A stretch of DNA of 64,000 nucleotides from Polynucleobacter sinensis (GTDB lineage Bacteria; Pseudomonadota; Gammaproteobacteria; Burkholderiales; Burkholderiaceae). Below, piece after piece: positions 1 through 9,103 of this stretch; within the stretch, counting starts at the first letter, position 1, and the number at the start of each line of letters is the position of its first letter. Under the pieces are notes generated by a model. It saw only the letters and a list, made by a program, of their open reading frames with translations, had not been told where the DNA came from and ran no database searches. The stretch is taken from NCBI RefSeq assembly GCF_001595985.1, contig NZ_LOJJ01000003.1:372001-436000 (forward strand). Direction: 5' to 3'. Made by a program: the position numbers and the translations under genes.

Positions 1-48
1 GCGTTTAAAGGGTTAAATTACTGGTTTTTACTAATTTGAGTGTACTGC

Positions 49-786
49 TTAGTTCAATTTATTGTCATAGTGCTGATTGGTAGTGTCATACCTGGCGCGA
101 CGAATTTCCACTGGTTTATTCCCGTAGGTAAAAGCCACCCGCTCCACTGAAAGTAATGCAGTGCCAACAGGAATATGCAGGTGTTCCGACAGATTTTGAT
201 CCGCGTTAATCGCCTTAATCTTCTCTTCAGCCCTCACCATATGGGTGGCGTATTCACTTTCATAAAAAGCATACATCGGCCCAGACCATGCATTTAGGGC
301 ATCCAAGGTCAAACCTTTAAAGCGCCCTTCTGGCAACCAAATCTCTTCAAAAACAATCGGCTTTCCGCCAGAACTTTGGACGCGATCGATACGGATAACA
401 GGATCACCTCCCTTTAATTTAAGCAATTGAGCAATATGAGGGGCGGATTTGAGGTTTTGACAAGCTAAAAATTGATTTTTGAGGTGCAACCTTTCACCAG
501 AATCTGGCTCAAGGCGGAGAAAACGGTATTGCCATCCCTCCTCTTGGTGGGTGGCAACAAACGTTCCCTTACCTTGACGGCGAACTAATAGGTTTTGAGC
601 GGCTAACTCATCAATGGCCTTGCGAACAGTACCTTGACTGACGGCATAACGTGCTGCAAGCTCTATTTCACTAGGAATGGCCTCACCAGGAAGCCACTCA
701 GAAGCCTGTAGGCTAGCCAAAATCATCGCCTTAATCTGCTGATAAAGGGGGCTAAAAGAGGCAATTGGTTCGGATATAAGAGACAA
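49..786 (-). CDS. GntR/HutC-family transcriptional regulator
   Basis: Probable metabolite-responsive DNA-binding regulator of 245 residues. A winged helix-turn-helix covers about residues 12-78, with the GntR signature ending in the RRQGKGTFV wing, followed by a UTRA ligand-binding domain (about 90-235) typical of the HutC branch. The start is a TTG: a GGAG ribosome-binding site lies five bases upstream and the next in-frame ATG is inside the helix-turn-helix. It is transcribed divergently from mdh. A near-perfect 20-bp palindrome lies in the shared intergenic region, so autoregulation and control of mdh are plausible inferences. The effector is unknown; a TCA-cycle or related organic acid is a guess from the neighbourhood. 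Confidence 0.9.
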   Translation of the reverse strand: MSLISEPIASFSPLYQQIKAMILASLQASEWLPGEAIPSEIELAARYAVSQGTVRKAIDELAAQNLLVRRQGKGTFVATHQEEGWQYRFLRLEPDSGERLHLKNQFLACQNLKSAPHIAQLLKLKGGDPVIRIDRVQSSGGKPIVFEEIWLPEGRFKGLTLDALNAWSGPMYAFYESEYATHMVRAEEKIKAINADQNLSEHLHIPVGTALLSVERVAFTYGNKPVEIRRARYDTTNQHYDNKLN

Positions 787-831
787 ATTAACTCCAGAGC
801 GACTTCAATTGGATAAAATTCAGTTCTATTT

Positions 832-851
832 CATATCTTATATAAGACATG
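832..851. promoter_or_regulatory. Candidate operator palindrome between the GntR gene and mdh
   Basis: A 20-base palindrome with a single mismatched pair: an uninterrupted core TCTTATATAAGA (836-847) flanked by CAT and ATG arms. It lies between the divergent GntR gene and mdh, immediately upstream of the best -35 candidate for mdh. Position and symmetry fit a dimeric GntR operator. Binding is inferred. Confidence 0.5.
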
Positions 852-852
852 A

Positions 853-882
853 TTGACAGTGTAAATGGAAAGTCCATACACT
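853..882 (+). promoter_or_regulatory. Candidate sigma-70 promoter of mdh
   Basis: A perfect TTGACA (853-858) is followed after 18 bases by TACACT (877-882), about 60 bases upstream of the mdh start codon. The -35 is strong and the -10 matches four of six positions. The operator-like palindrome ends just upstream. Confidence 0.4.
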
Positions 883-940
883 TGAATGGATAATAGAAAA
901 GATTTCAATTAATTAACCTCAACTGGAGTTATTAGTAAAA

Positions 941-1930
941 ATGGCAAAAGCCCCAATGCGTGTCGCCGTAACCGGTGCAGCCGGTCAAATCGGATATTCC
1001 CTACTCTTTCGCATCGCCAATGGTGATTTATTAGGCAAAGATCAGCCAGTAATCCTCCAGTTGCTCGAAATTCCAGATGAAAAGGCTCAAAAAGCACTAG
1101 CCGGCGTCATGATGGAATTGGAAGATTGCGCCTTCCCATTGTTAGCTGGCATGACAGCACACTCGGACCCAATGACCGCATTTAAGGACATCGATATCGC
1201 CCTTTTGGTTGGCGCACGTCCACGTGGCCCTGGTATGGAGCGCAAGGACTTGCTCTCAGCAAACGCTCAGATCTTCACGGCACAAGGTAAGGCCTTGAAT
1301 GCTGTTGCCAAAAAAACTGTCAAGGTATTGGTTGTTGGAAACCCAGCAAACACCAATGCATACATTGCTATGAAATCCGCTCCAGATATTCCAGCGAAGA
1401 ACTTCACAGCAATGCTACGTTTAGATCACAACCGTGCTCTTTCACAATTGGCAAACAAGTTGAACAAACCCGTTGCTGATATTGAAAAGTTAGTTGTTTG
1501 GGGTAACCATAGCCCAACAATGTACCCTGACTACCGCTTTGCAACTGTTGATGGCAAGTCTGTTAAGGACAGCATCAATGATCCCACATGGAATAAGGAC
1601 ACCTTCATTCCAACAGTAGGCAAGCGTGGCGCAGCCATTATTGAAGCGCGCGGCTTATCTTCGGCAGCATCTGCAGCGAATGCAGCAATTGATCACATTC
1701 GCGACTGGGTTCTTGGTACGAATGGCAAATGGGTCACTATGGGCATTCCATCAAAGGGTGAATACGGCATTCCTGCGGAAGTTATTTACGGCTATCCAGT
1801 TATTTGCGAAAACGGCGAGTACAAAATGGTTGAGGGACTTGAAATTGATGAGTTCTCACGTGAGCGCATGAATCACACCCTCAATGAATTGCTCGAAGAG
1901 CAAGCTGGCGTCAAGCACCTTCTCTCATAA
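941..1930 (+). CDS. mdh: Malate dehydrogenase (NAD-dependent)
   Basis: Cytosolic TCA-cycle enzyme interconverting malate and oxaloacetate with NAD. The 329-residue length is standard for the beta-proteobacterial type. The N-terminal Rossmann motif [10 protein letters not shown] (about 12-21), the [15 protein letters not shown] substrate loop (about 91-105), the NPANTNA segment and the [11 protein letters not shown] stretch with the catalytic His (about 187-197) are all present. The start has a GGAG about a dozen bases upstream. A small exported protein begins six bases downstream and is probably co-transcribed. Confidence 0.97.
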   Translation: MAKAPMRVAVTGAAGQIGYSLLFRIANGDLLGKDQPVILQLLEIPDEKAQKALAGVMMELEDCAFPLLAGMTAHSDPMTAFKDIDIALLVGARPRGPGMERKDLLSANAQIFTAQGKALNAVAKKTVKVLVVGNPANTNAYIAMKSAPDIPAKNFTAMLRLDHNRALSQLANKLNKPVADIEKLVVWGNHSPTMYPDYRFATVDGKSVKDSINDPTWNKDTFIPTVGKRGAAIIEARGLSSAASAANAAIDHIRDWVLGTNGKWVTMGIPSKGEYGIPAEVIYGYPVICENGEYKMVEGLEIDEFSRERMNHTLNELLEEQAGVKHLLS

Positions 1931-1936
1931 GGATTT

Positions 1937-2311
1937 ATGCACATGAAGCAAACACTATTAATCGTTAGCTTGTTGGCATCAGGTTTTATCGGCGCTGCAA
2001 ACGCTAGTGAAGTTGTAAGCACATGGACTTGTAGTGAAAGCAAGCAGTTTAAAACGACCGGTACAACGGAAAAGGTTCGCCTCACTTGGGAATCTAAAAC
2101 GTTTGATATGAAGCGTGAAAATTCATTGCCAGGAAGTCTTCGTTACAAAAATACCACCACTGGACATGATCTCGTGGTCTTAGGTAACAAGGCAATGCTT
2201 TTCAATATTAAGTCTGGCACACGTCTTGCAGACTTTTGCCAAACGGCGGAAATGAAAACAGGTAAGCTTCCCCATTTATTTGCAGATGCTGAACCTTTTA
2301 CGCAAAATTAA
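1937..2311 (+). CDS. Small exported protein, possibly MliC-like
   Basis: A 124-residue protein with a signal peptide (hydrophobic residues about 5-20, cleavage after ANA). The mature part has a WTC near its N-terminus, a second Cys near residue 104, and a beta-rich pattern (SLRYKN, DLVVLGNKAMLFN) that faintly resembles MliC-type periplasmic lysozyme inhibitors. That resemblance is weak. The start may be the second ATG at 1943. It follows mdh after six bases and precedes a terminator, so it looks like the last gene of the mdh transcript. If the MliC reading is wrong, it is an uncharacterised periplasmic protein. Confidence 0.7.
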   Translation: MHMKQTLLIVSLLASGFIGAANASEVVSTWTCSESKQFKTTGTTEKVRLTWESKTFDMKRENSLPGSLRYKNTTTGHDLVVLGNKAMLFNIKSGTRLADFCQTAEMKTGKLPHLFADAEPFTQN

Positions 2312-2340
2312 ATTATTGCGTATGGATGTATAGATAAAAA

Positions 2341-2363
2341 GCCGAGAATTTCTCGGCTTTTTT
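2341..2363. terminator. Bidirectional rho-independent terminator
   Basis: Stem GCCGAGA / TCTCGGC with a three-base loop (2341-2357), followed by a T run on the plus strand and preceded by an A run, so it can act in both directions. It separates the mdh transcript from the convergent DUF2863 gene, whose stop codon starts at 2368. Confidence 0.85.
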
Positions 2364-2365
2364 CT

Positions 2366-3577
2366 TTAATGAAATAAAGGTTGCTGCGTCGGGGCATCAT
2401 CCGGCATTTCAGCGTGCACTGCCTCGCCCGATCGATCTGGAAATAAAGGGGCACCACAATCATCACAAAGCTCTGGATCAAACAACATCGCGTGACGGAA
2501 AACATCTTCAACGCCAGCATCATGAAGCGCATCAGCAATCCTCTTCATAGGGCTCTCATCATCGGATAAATCATTGAGAGCATCATTGGCCACGCTCTCT
2601 CGATCGTATAGCGGCCAAATCACACCATAGACGACTTCGGGCGAGCCTTTCAAGCTAAATGAAATACGATATTCATCTGCTTGATCTTCGCCAAACGCAC
2701 CAACTACACATGAAAGACCTGCAGGCAATACGCCCAATGTACTCTCTAAGAAATTAACAGCCGCCCTAATACTGAGAGGACGAACATGCTTATCCGCCAA
2801 GCGGCAGTTGGTAAAATAAGCCTCTGGCAGCAATAGCTCAAACTCACAACCAGGTAAAAGAGCAGCTATGGGATCATGCATCGCTGTTTGCCACCCAATC
2901 AGACTCACGCCCCTCTCTTGACGCAACGGAGCTTCTGCCTGCCAACGAAATAGTGGCATACCACTTGGCGCCGCAACTACAGCGATAATAAATCTCGGAT
3001 CAGCCAATACGGCAATTGTCTCTGACATTTCGCGTAATTCTATTTTGATCTCACTAGAAGTAATTGCTGCTGTAGCCAGAGCCTCAGTAAGTAAACGTGT
3101 TTGAGAATGAGAATGCGGCATCTGATCGATGCTGTACAACCAGGGAATAATCGCTAACCTACTCTCAGTCGAGGCTATAGAACTATGCAAGGCAGCCGCG
3201 GTCGTTTCAACGGCCCCAATCGGCAGAGCCCCTGACGGAATTTGATAACGGGTATGCGCAACTATAGGCAATGCTAATAACAATGCATCCCAATTCTGTC
3301 CATCATGCTCGATCACCAGTGATTCAGCAAGCGTCTCTGCAGAATCGGCAAGAACCTCGAAAGCCACTGTATTAATACGAAAGGTTTGATCCAACGCAGC
3401 ATCGATTGCATTCTGATTTTGATTTTTGAGCAAACGCATCAAGCGTAGATTCAGACGCTCCTCCCAAAATCGATCCTCTACTTGACTTCCGGATGCAGCT
3501 AAAGAAATCGCGTCCGCAACCAAGCGCTCAACATCGGGAGAGGATCTTTGCGGGGATTTAGTGCGATGAATAGCCAT
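2366..3577 (-). CDS. DUF2863-family protein
   Basis: A 403-residue protein that I place in the DUF2863 family, common in Burkholderiales and of unknown function. There is no signal peptide or membrane segment. The N-terminal half is helical; the C-terminus carries a CDDC pair (about residue 372) in a DPELCDDCGAPLFP context that could bind a metal or form a disulfide. It starts 11 bases after yaaA on the same strand, with an AGAGGA ribosome-binding site in the gap, so the two are probably co-transcribed. The family assignment is from memory of sequence style, not a search. Confidence 0.75.
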   Translation of the reverse strand: MAIHRTKSPQRSSPDVERLVADAISLAASGSQVEDRFWEERLNLRLMRLLKNQNQNAIDAALDQTFRINTVAFEVLADSAETLAESLVIEHDGQNWDALLLALPIVAHTRYQIPSGALPIGAVETTAAALHSSIASTESRLAIIPWLYSIDQMPHSHSQTRLLTEALATAAITSSEIKIELREMSETIAVLADPRFIIAVVAAPSGMPLFRWQAEAPLRQERGVSLIGWQTAMHDPIAALLPGCEFELLLPEAYFTNCRLADKHVRPLSIRAAVNFLESTLGVLPAGLSCVVGAFGEDQADEYRISFSLKGSPEVVYGVIWPLYDRESVANDALNDLSDDESPMKRIADALHDAGVEDVFRHAMLFDPELCDDCGAPLFPDRSGEAVHAEMPDDAPTQQPLFH

Positions 3578-3588
3578 AGAGAATCCTC

Positions 3589-4365
3589 TTACTTTCTTTC
3601 AGGACGTCTAAAGATGGGTTTTTCCGGCTTTGATTCACTAGCCACATATTTATAGCCGTCTAAATTAAAGCCTTTTAAATCGGCGGGATCAGTAATCCGA
3701 TTTTCAACTACGTAGCGAGCCATCAAACCTCTGGCACGCTTGGCATAGAAGGAAATAATTTTGTATTTACCATCCTTGGTATCCTGAAACACTGGAGCAA
3801 TTACAGGACAATCAAGCTTCCTTGGCTGCAGCACTTTGAAATACTCTTCCGAAGCCAAATTGAGAAGAATGGGCTTTTTCTGCTTCTCCAGAAGTTTATG
3901 AAGCGAATCGGTAACGCGCTCACCCCAAAATGAATAGAGATCCTTGCCTCGAGTGTTTTTGAAGGCTGTACCCATTTCAAGGCGGTAAGGTTGCATTAAG
4001 TCCAAGGGCCTCAAGGCCCCATAAAGACCAGAAAGAATGCGGATATGGTTTTGCGCGAATTCAAGTGCTTTAGGACTCAGCGTTTTAACGTCAAATCCGT
4101 CATAAACATCCCCATCAAAGGCATAAATCGCTGGCTTACTGTTTTCCTCGGTGAATTTTTTAGACCAATCCCGGTAGCGTCCAACATTCAAGGCTGCTAG
4201 TTGGTCAGATAAACCCATTAAATCAGCCACCTCCTGCGGTGCCAATTTTTTCAAGTCGGCTATCAGCTTGGCCGATTCCGAGACAAATTCAGGCAAAGTG
4301 GGTGCTTTGACCTTAACTGGGGTTTTGTAGTCGAGTGATTTAGCGGGCGAAAGGACGATCAGCAT
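3589..4365 (-). CDS. yaaA: Peroxide stress protein YaaA
   Basis: Cytosolic YaaA-family protein (DUF328) of 258 residues, the usual length. It opens with the diagnostic [11 protein letters not shown] and carries the internal [24 protein letters not shown] signature (about 110-133). In Escherichia coli the homologue is induced by OxyR and limits intracellular free iron during peroxide stress. It probably heads a two-gene transcript with the DUF2863 gene. Confidence 0.93.
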   Translation of the reverse strand: MLIVLSPAKSLDYKTPVKVKAPTLPEFVSESAKLIADLKKLAPQEVADLMGLSDQLAALNVGRYRDWSKKFTEENSKPAIYAFDGDVYDGFDVKTLSPKALEFAQNHIRILSGLYGALRPLDLMQPYRLEMGTAFKNTRGKDLYSFWGERVTDSLHKLLEKQKKPILLNLASEEYFKVLQPRKLDCPVIAPVFQDTKDGKYKIISFYAKRARGLMARYVVENRITDPADLKGFNLDGYKYVASESKPEKPIFRRPERK

Positions 4366-4433
4366 GGCACAATTTCATTATGAATTTCTTCCATTCTAGC
4401 GACTACCAATCTTATTTGCCTTAAACCGTCTGC

Positions 4434-5636
4434 ATGGACCATAAGTCACCCCCAACCCCATCTTTCCCAAGTCGCTTACCAAAGGTGGGAACAACCATTT
4501 TTACCGTGATGTCAGCCTTGGCGACAAAGCATAAGGCGATCAACCTAGGCCAAGGGTTTCCTGATTTTCCCTGTGATCGAGAATTGATTGGCCAAGTGAA
4601 TGCAGCAATGATGGCCGATCACAACCAATACCCACCCATGACTGGAATTCCGGAGTTACGTCAGGCGGTGGCAAACAAAATATTAGCGCTTTATGGGCAT
4701 GCCTATGATCCCGAAGCGGAGATCACCATCACCGCAGGTGGCACTCAGGGAATTATGACTGCGATCTTGGCCTGCGTAAGTCCAGGTGATGAGGTGGTCA
4801 TCATTGAACCCGCCTACGATAGTTATCGACCTTCGATCGATTTAGCGGGCGGAAAAACAATTGCAGTTTCATTGCTGGTGAATCGTGATTCAGAAGGACG
4901 TGCGGCATCGTATTCCATTCCCTGGGATGAATTAGCAAATGCAATTAATTCAAAGACTCGCTTGATCATTATTAATACGCCACACAATCCCACCGGCATG
5001 GTCTGGACTCGATCGGATTTGGATCGCTTAGCAGAACTAATGAAAAACACGAATGCACTCATCTTAAGTGATGAGGTTTACGAACATATGGTCTATGACG
5101 GTCATTTACATCATAGCGTTGCAAGCCATCCAGACTTAGCTGCCAGAAGTTTTTTGATTTCCAGCTTTGGCAAAACTTATCATGTCACTGGATGGAAGGT
5201 GGGTTATGTTGCCGCACCAGCAACTCTAATGAAAGAATTTCGGAAAGTGCATCAGTTCAATGTCTTTACGGTAAATACACCGATGCAATACGGTCTGGCA
5301 AAGTATTTAGAACACCCAGAGCACTACTTAACACTCCCCAGCTTTTATCAAGAAAAACGAGATTTCTTTAGATCTGGCTTAAAAAGTTCTGGCCTGAAAT
5401 TACTCCCTACGCCGGGGACTTATTTTCAGTGCGTTGATTACACCGGGCTAGATATCCCACAAGCAAAATTGGGTGAAGCGGATTTTTGTGCATGGCTCAC
5501 TACGGAAATTGGTGTGGCTGCCATTCCGGTTTCCGCTTTTTACGATGAAGCGGTTGAGTCTGGAGTAATTCGTTTCTGTTTTGCCAAACAAGAAAAAACA
5601 TTGAGCGCTGCTCTAAAACGCTTACAAACACTTTAA
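4434..5636 (+). CDS. Class I/II aminotransferase, methionine aminotransferase type
   Basis: PLP-dependent fold-type I aminotransferase of 400 residues, closest in style to YbdL/methionine aminotransferase. Visible features: NLGQGFPDFP near the N-terminus, NTPHNPTGM (about 185-193), SDEVYEHMVYD, and the PLP-lysine motif SSFGKTYHVTGWKVGY (about 243-258). It probably transfers the amino group of methionine or a similar hydrophobic or aromatic amino acid to a 2-oxoacid. A GST-family gene follows after 19 bases. The exact amino donor cannot be read from the sequence. Confidence 0.85.
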   Translation: MDHKSPPTPSFPSRLPKVGTTIFTVMSALATKHKAINLGQGFPDFPCDRELIGQVNAAMMADHNQYPPMTGIPELRQAVANKILALYGHAYDPEAEITITAGGTQGIMTAILACVSPGDEVVIIEPAYDSYRPSIDLAGGKTIAVSLLVNRDSEGRAASYSIPWDELANAINSKTRLIIINTPHNPTGMVWTRSDLDRLAELMKNTNALILSDEVYEHMVYDGHLHHSVASHPDLAARSFLISSFGKTYHVTGWKVGYVAAPATLMKEFRKVHQFNVFTVNTPMQYGLAKYLEHPEHYLTLPSFYQEKRDFFRSGLKSSGLKLLPTPGTYFQCVDYTGLDIPQAKLGEADFCAWLTTEIGVAAIPVSAFYDEAVESGVIRFCFAKQEKTLSAALKRLQTL

Positions 5637-5655
5637 GATCAGGAACATCCCCATT

Positions 5656-6399
5656 ATGAAAACCAATCAAGTTACTAGCAAAATTAGCAAAGACATCATC
5701 GATGTTTACAGCTGGCCTACTCCAAACGGTCACAAAGTACACATCATGCTTGAGGAGTGCGGATACAAACTAGGCAAGGATTGGATTGCCCACCCCATTG
5801 ATATTGGCGCCGGCGATCAGTTCAAGCCCGAATTCTTAGCCATCAGCCCCAATAACAAGATCCCAGCCATATATGACCCGGTAGGCCCTGATGGCAAACC
5901 TATTCATTTATTTGAATCCGGCGCGATCTTGCTATACCTAGCCTCAAAAACTGGTAAGTTTCTTCCGAAATCCACCAGAGGGAAATTCGAAGTATTGCAA
6001 TGGCTGATGTTCCAAATGGGAGGCTTAGGCCCACTTTTAGGGCAAAACCACCATTTTCGTATCTATGCTCCTGAAAAAATTGAATATGCTATCAATCGCT
6101 ACACTAATGAAGCCAAGCGACTTTATGGCGTTATTGACCACCAACTCAAAGATAATGTGTATATCGCTGGCAAGAGCTACTCGATTGCAGATATGGCCAT
6201 CTTTCCATGGACGCGTAATTGGAAGAATCAAGGGATTGACATCAATGACTACCCACATTTCAAACGTTGGTTTGAAATGATTAGTGAGCGCCCTGCCGTT
6301 AAGCGTGGCGTGGAAGTATTAACCGCATTGCGTAAGCCCCATGACGCCAAAGCAAGAGAACAATTATTTGGTTCAACCCAGTATCAAAAAAGGAAATAG
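5656..6399 (+). CDS. Glutathione S-transferase family protein, YfcG-like
   Basis: A 247-residue GST-fold protein. The N-terminal thioredoxin-like domain has the TPNGHKV entry (active-site Thr/Asn of Nu-class enzymes), SPNNKIPAI and FESGAILLYLA; the helical C-terminal domain has LQWLMFQMGGLGPLLGQNHHF. These match Escherichia coli YfcG, a glutathione-dependent disulfide-bond oxidoreductase, so thiol reduction is more likely than classical conjugation. It sits between the aminotransferase and the 3-hydroxyacyl-CoA dehydrogenase, one base from the latter. Confidence 0.88.
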   Translation: MKTNQVTSKISKDIIDVYSWPTPNGHKVHIMLEECGYKLGKDWIAHPIDIGAGDQFKPEFLAISPNNKIPAIYDPVGPDGKPIHLFESGAILLYLASKTGKFLPKSTRGKFEVLQWLMFQMGGLGPLLGQNHHFRIYAPEKIEYAINRYTNEAKRLYGVIDHQLKDNVYIAGKSYSIADMAIFPWTRNWKNQGIDINDYPHFKRWFEMISERPAVKRGVEVLTALRKPHDAKAREQLFGSTQYQKRK

Positions 6400-6400
6400 G

Positions 6401-7255
6401 ATGAAGATTCAATCGGTCGGTGTTATCGGTGCAGGCACTATGGGCAATGGAATTGCGCAGGTTTGTGCAGTTGCCGGATTGGACGTTGTAATGGTTGATA
6501 TTAATGATGCAGCTGTTGAACGCGGCTTAAGCCAAATCAGCAAGAGTCTTGATCGTCTAGTGAAAAAAGAAACGCTCACTACCGATGGAAAAGAGGCAGC
6601 CTTAAAACGGATTAAAGGCAGCACATCTTATTCAGACTTCAAAGGCTTGCAACTCGTGATTGAAGCAGCCACTGAGAATCAAGCGATTAAAGAAAAGATT
6701 TTGAAGCAAGTCGACGAGATTGTAAGTAAAGAGACCATTATCGCCACCAACACCTCTTCACTATCGATTACAAAACTTGCCGCATTAGATTCCAATCCAC
6801 ATAGATTTATTGGAATGCACTTCTTTAATCCCCCTCCTTTAATGGCCTTGGTTGAAGTGATCCGCGGCTTACAAACTAGTGATGAAACTCATGCGGCCAT
6901 TATTGAAATGGCTAAACGAATTGGCAAGGAGCCAATCACCGTTAAGAACTCCCCTGGTTTTGTGGTGAACCGCATCCTATTACCCATGATTAATGAAGCA
7001 TTCTTTGTCCTTTCCGAAGGTCTCGCTAGCCCTGAAGATATCGATGCAGGCATGAAGTTAGGTTGCAATCAGCCAATTGGACCTCTTGCATTAGCCGACT
7101 TAATTGGATTAGATACTTGCTTGGCAGTAATGGAAGTCTATTTTGAAAATTTTAGCGACTCCAAATACCGTCCATGCCCCCTCTTAAGAGAAATGGTTGC
7201 TGCTGGTTATTTAGGTCGCAAAACAGGGCGTGGCGTATACAGCTACGATCAATAA
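6401..7255 (+). CDS. 3-hydroxybutyryl-CoA dehydrogenase
   Basis: NAD(P)-dependent short-chain 3-hydroxyacyl-CoA dehydrogenase (PaaH/Hbd type) of 284 residues. The N-terminal Rossmann motif GAGTMGNGIAQ is at about 10-20; the catalytic-region motif GMHFFNPPPLM lies near 140, and KNSPGFVVNRIL near 185 starts the C-terminal dimerisation domain. I chose the ATG at 6401, preceded by AGGAAATAGG, over an upstream in-frame start that overlaps the GST gene. It could serve butyrate or polyhydroxybutyrate metabolism, consistent with a phasin elsewhere in the window. Confidence 0.92.
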   Translation: MKIQSVGVIGAGTMGNGIAQVCAVAGLDVVMVDINDAAVERGLSQISKSLDRLVKKETLTTDGKEAALKRIKGSTSYSDFKGLQLVIEAATENQAIKEKILKQVDEIVSKETIIATNTSSLSITKLAALDSNPHRFIGMHFFNPPPLMALVEVIRGLQTSDETHAAIIEMAKRIGKEPITVKNSPGFVVNRILLPMINEAFFVLSEGLASPEDIDAGMKLGCNQPIGPLALADLIGLDTCLAVMEVYFENFSDSKYRPCPLLREMVAAGYLGRKTGRGVYSYDQ

Positions 7256-7298
7256 TCATTCAGATTTTTAACCTCTAAAGATAAAGCAAAGAAGTATC

Positions 7299-7778
7299 GT
7301 GAATCCATTGCCACCACTTGTTCGTAAATTAGCTTATGCCGGTCTTATTCCATTTATTGGTTTAGCCCTAATGGTTCAATTAGCACCAACTCCAATTAAT
7401 TACCTGAGTGCTGAGTCCCTTGCCGCATACGGTGCAGTCATTACTGCATTTATGGGAGCTCTTCATTGGGGTGCAAACTTACACACTCTTGGCAAAGCAC
7501 CTCCAGGCGATCGGTGGGAAGATCGCAATGCTTGGATTTGGGGTGTTATTCCTGCATTAGTTGCCTGGATAGCGCTCCACATTTATATACCAGTAGGCTT
7601 GGTTATTCTTGCTTCGACATTAGTCATCCAGCGTAATATTGATGCTGACACATACCAATATTATTTTTCCTCAGCAGAGGCTTGCGGGGAATTCATCACC
7701 ATACGTAACCGACTAACTGCGGTCTCTGCCACCTGTTTAGTTTGGGCGGCACTGGTAATTTTGTTTGTACAAAACTAA
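7299..7778 (+). CDS. DUF3429-type integral membrane protein
   Basis: A 159-residue protein with a GTG start and about four to five hydrophobic segments (about 12-30, 42-62, 85-108, 110-128, 138-156). The central FMGALHWGANL motif is typical of the DUF3429 family of small inner-membrane proteins of unknown function. It ends shortly before rarA. Confidence 0.75.
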   Translation: MNPLPPLVRKLAYAGLIPFIGLALMVQLAPTPINYLSAESLAAYGAVITAFMGALHWGANLHTLGKAPPGDRWEDRNAWIWGVIPALVAWIALHIYIPVGLVILASTLVIQRNIDADTYQYYFSSAEACGEFITIRNRLTAVSATCLVWAALVILFVQN

Positions 7779-7789
7779 TTACTAATTCA

Positions 7790-9103
7790 ATGGGTAATCT
7801 ATTTGATCAAGCGCCTCCACCTCCCTTAGCTGAAGCATTGCGCCCAAAGGTTATTGGGGATGTGATTGGTCAAGATCACTTATTGGGTCTAGGTAAACCC
7901 CTGAGCCTTGCATTTGCCTCTGGTAAGCCTCATTCCATGATCTTGTGGGGACCACCCGGGGTTGGTAAAACTACCTTAGCCAGACTTTCTGCAAACGCCT
8001 TTGATCGTGAGTTTATTGCCATATCTGCAGTCCTTGCTGGCGTCAAAGAGATTAGGGAAGCGATTGAGCGCGCGCAACAGAGCATGTCTCAATATGGCAA
8101 ACAAACCATCTTGTTTGTTGATGAGATTCATCGCTTTAATAAAAGCCAACAAGATGCCCTATTACCTCATGTTGAATCAGGCCTATTTACCTTCATTGGC
8201 GCGACTACTGAAAATCCCTCGTTTGAGGTAAATTCAGCATTACTGTCGCGCGCTCAAGTTTATGTTCTGAACTCATTGAGTGCTGATGAACTTAAGAAAT
8301 TATTTTTGCGCGCACAAGATTTCGCGATGCCAGATGTCAAGTTTGAAAATTCTGCTATCGATACTTTGATTTCTCATGCAGATGGTGACGCCCGTCGGCT
8401 ACTCAATTTGCTTGAACGAGTTCGCAATGCTATCTCCACCTTAGGCGATCAATTTAAGCATGTCGATCAGCAGTTTGTCGTCAACACCCTCACCACTCAA
8501 GCGCGACGCTTTGATAAAGGAGGGGATCATTTTTACGATCAAATCTCCGCACTGCATAAATCTGTTCGAGGCTCCAATCCCGATGCCGCTCTGTATTGGC
8601 TCTGCCGTATGCTTGATGGAGGAGTAGACCCACTCTATCTTGCTCGAAGAATTATTCGTATGGCCTGGGAAGACATTGGATTAGCAGACCCCAGGGCAAT
8701 GCAAATAGCGAATGATGCTGCACAAACCTATGAACGTTTAGGCTCCCCCGAGGGAGAATTAGCGCTTGGACAAGCCGTGATCTACCTGGCCATTGCCGCC
8801 AAAAGCAATGCAAGCTATAGCGCATTTAATGCGGCTCGAGCCTATGTTGCCAATGATCAAAGTCAGCCGGTACCCAATCACCTCCGCAATGCGCCAACCA
8901 AACTCATGAAAGAGCTAGGACATGGTAAGGAGTATCGCTACGCGCATGATGAGCCGCACGCTTACGCCGCGGGAGAATCATATCTTCCAGAGGGTATGGC
9001 TGATCCGTATTGGTATAAGCCTGTCGATCGAGGCCTCGAAACTCAAATTGCTGAGAAGATGATCTTCTTGCGAAAACTCGACGCGGAGTCAGGTAAAAAA
9101 TGA
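7790..9103 (+). CDS. rarA: Replication-associated recombination protein A
   Basis: AAA+ ATPase of the RarA/MgsA family, acting at stalled replication forks; related to clamp-loader subunits. From the ATG at 7790 the protein has 437 residues and opens with GNLFDQ. Walker A is GPPGVGKTT, Walker B is LFVDEIHRFNK, and the C-terminal tetramerisation region ends in GYxPEGM-like ESYLPEGMADPYWY. An upstream in-frame start would overlap the preceding membrane-protein gene and add no conserved sequence. The stop overlaps the next start by four bases. Confidence 0.93.
   Translation: MGNLFDQAPPPPLAEALRPKVIGDVIGQDHLLGLGKPLSLAFASGKPHSMILWGPPGVGKTTLARLSANAFDREFIAISAVLAGVKEIREAIERAQQSMSQYGKQTILFVDEIHRFNKSQQDALLPHVESGLFTFIGATTENPSFEVNSALLSRAQVYVLNSLSADELKKLFLRAQDFAMPDVKFENSAIDTLISHADGDARRLLNLLERVRNAISTLGDQFKHVDQQFVVNTLTTQARRFDKGGDHFYDQISALHKSVRGSNPDAALYWLCRMLDGGVDPLYLARRIIRMAWEDIGLADPRAMQIANDAAQTYERLGSPEGELALGQAVIYLAIAAKSNASYSAFNAARAYVANDQSQPVPNHLRNAPTKLMKELGHGKEYRYAHDEPHAYAAGESYLPEGMADPYWYKPVDRGLETQIAEKMIFLRKLDAESGKK

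Noticed and set aside
6341..6400. N-terminal extension of the 3-hydroxybutyryl-CoA dehydrogenase
   Set aside because: It lies within the GST gene, while a good ribosome-binding site and the natural Rossmann start are at 6401.
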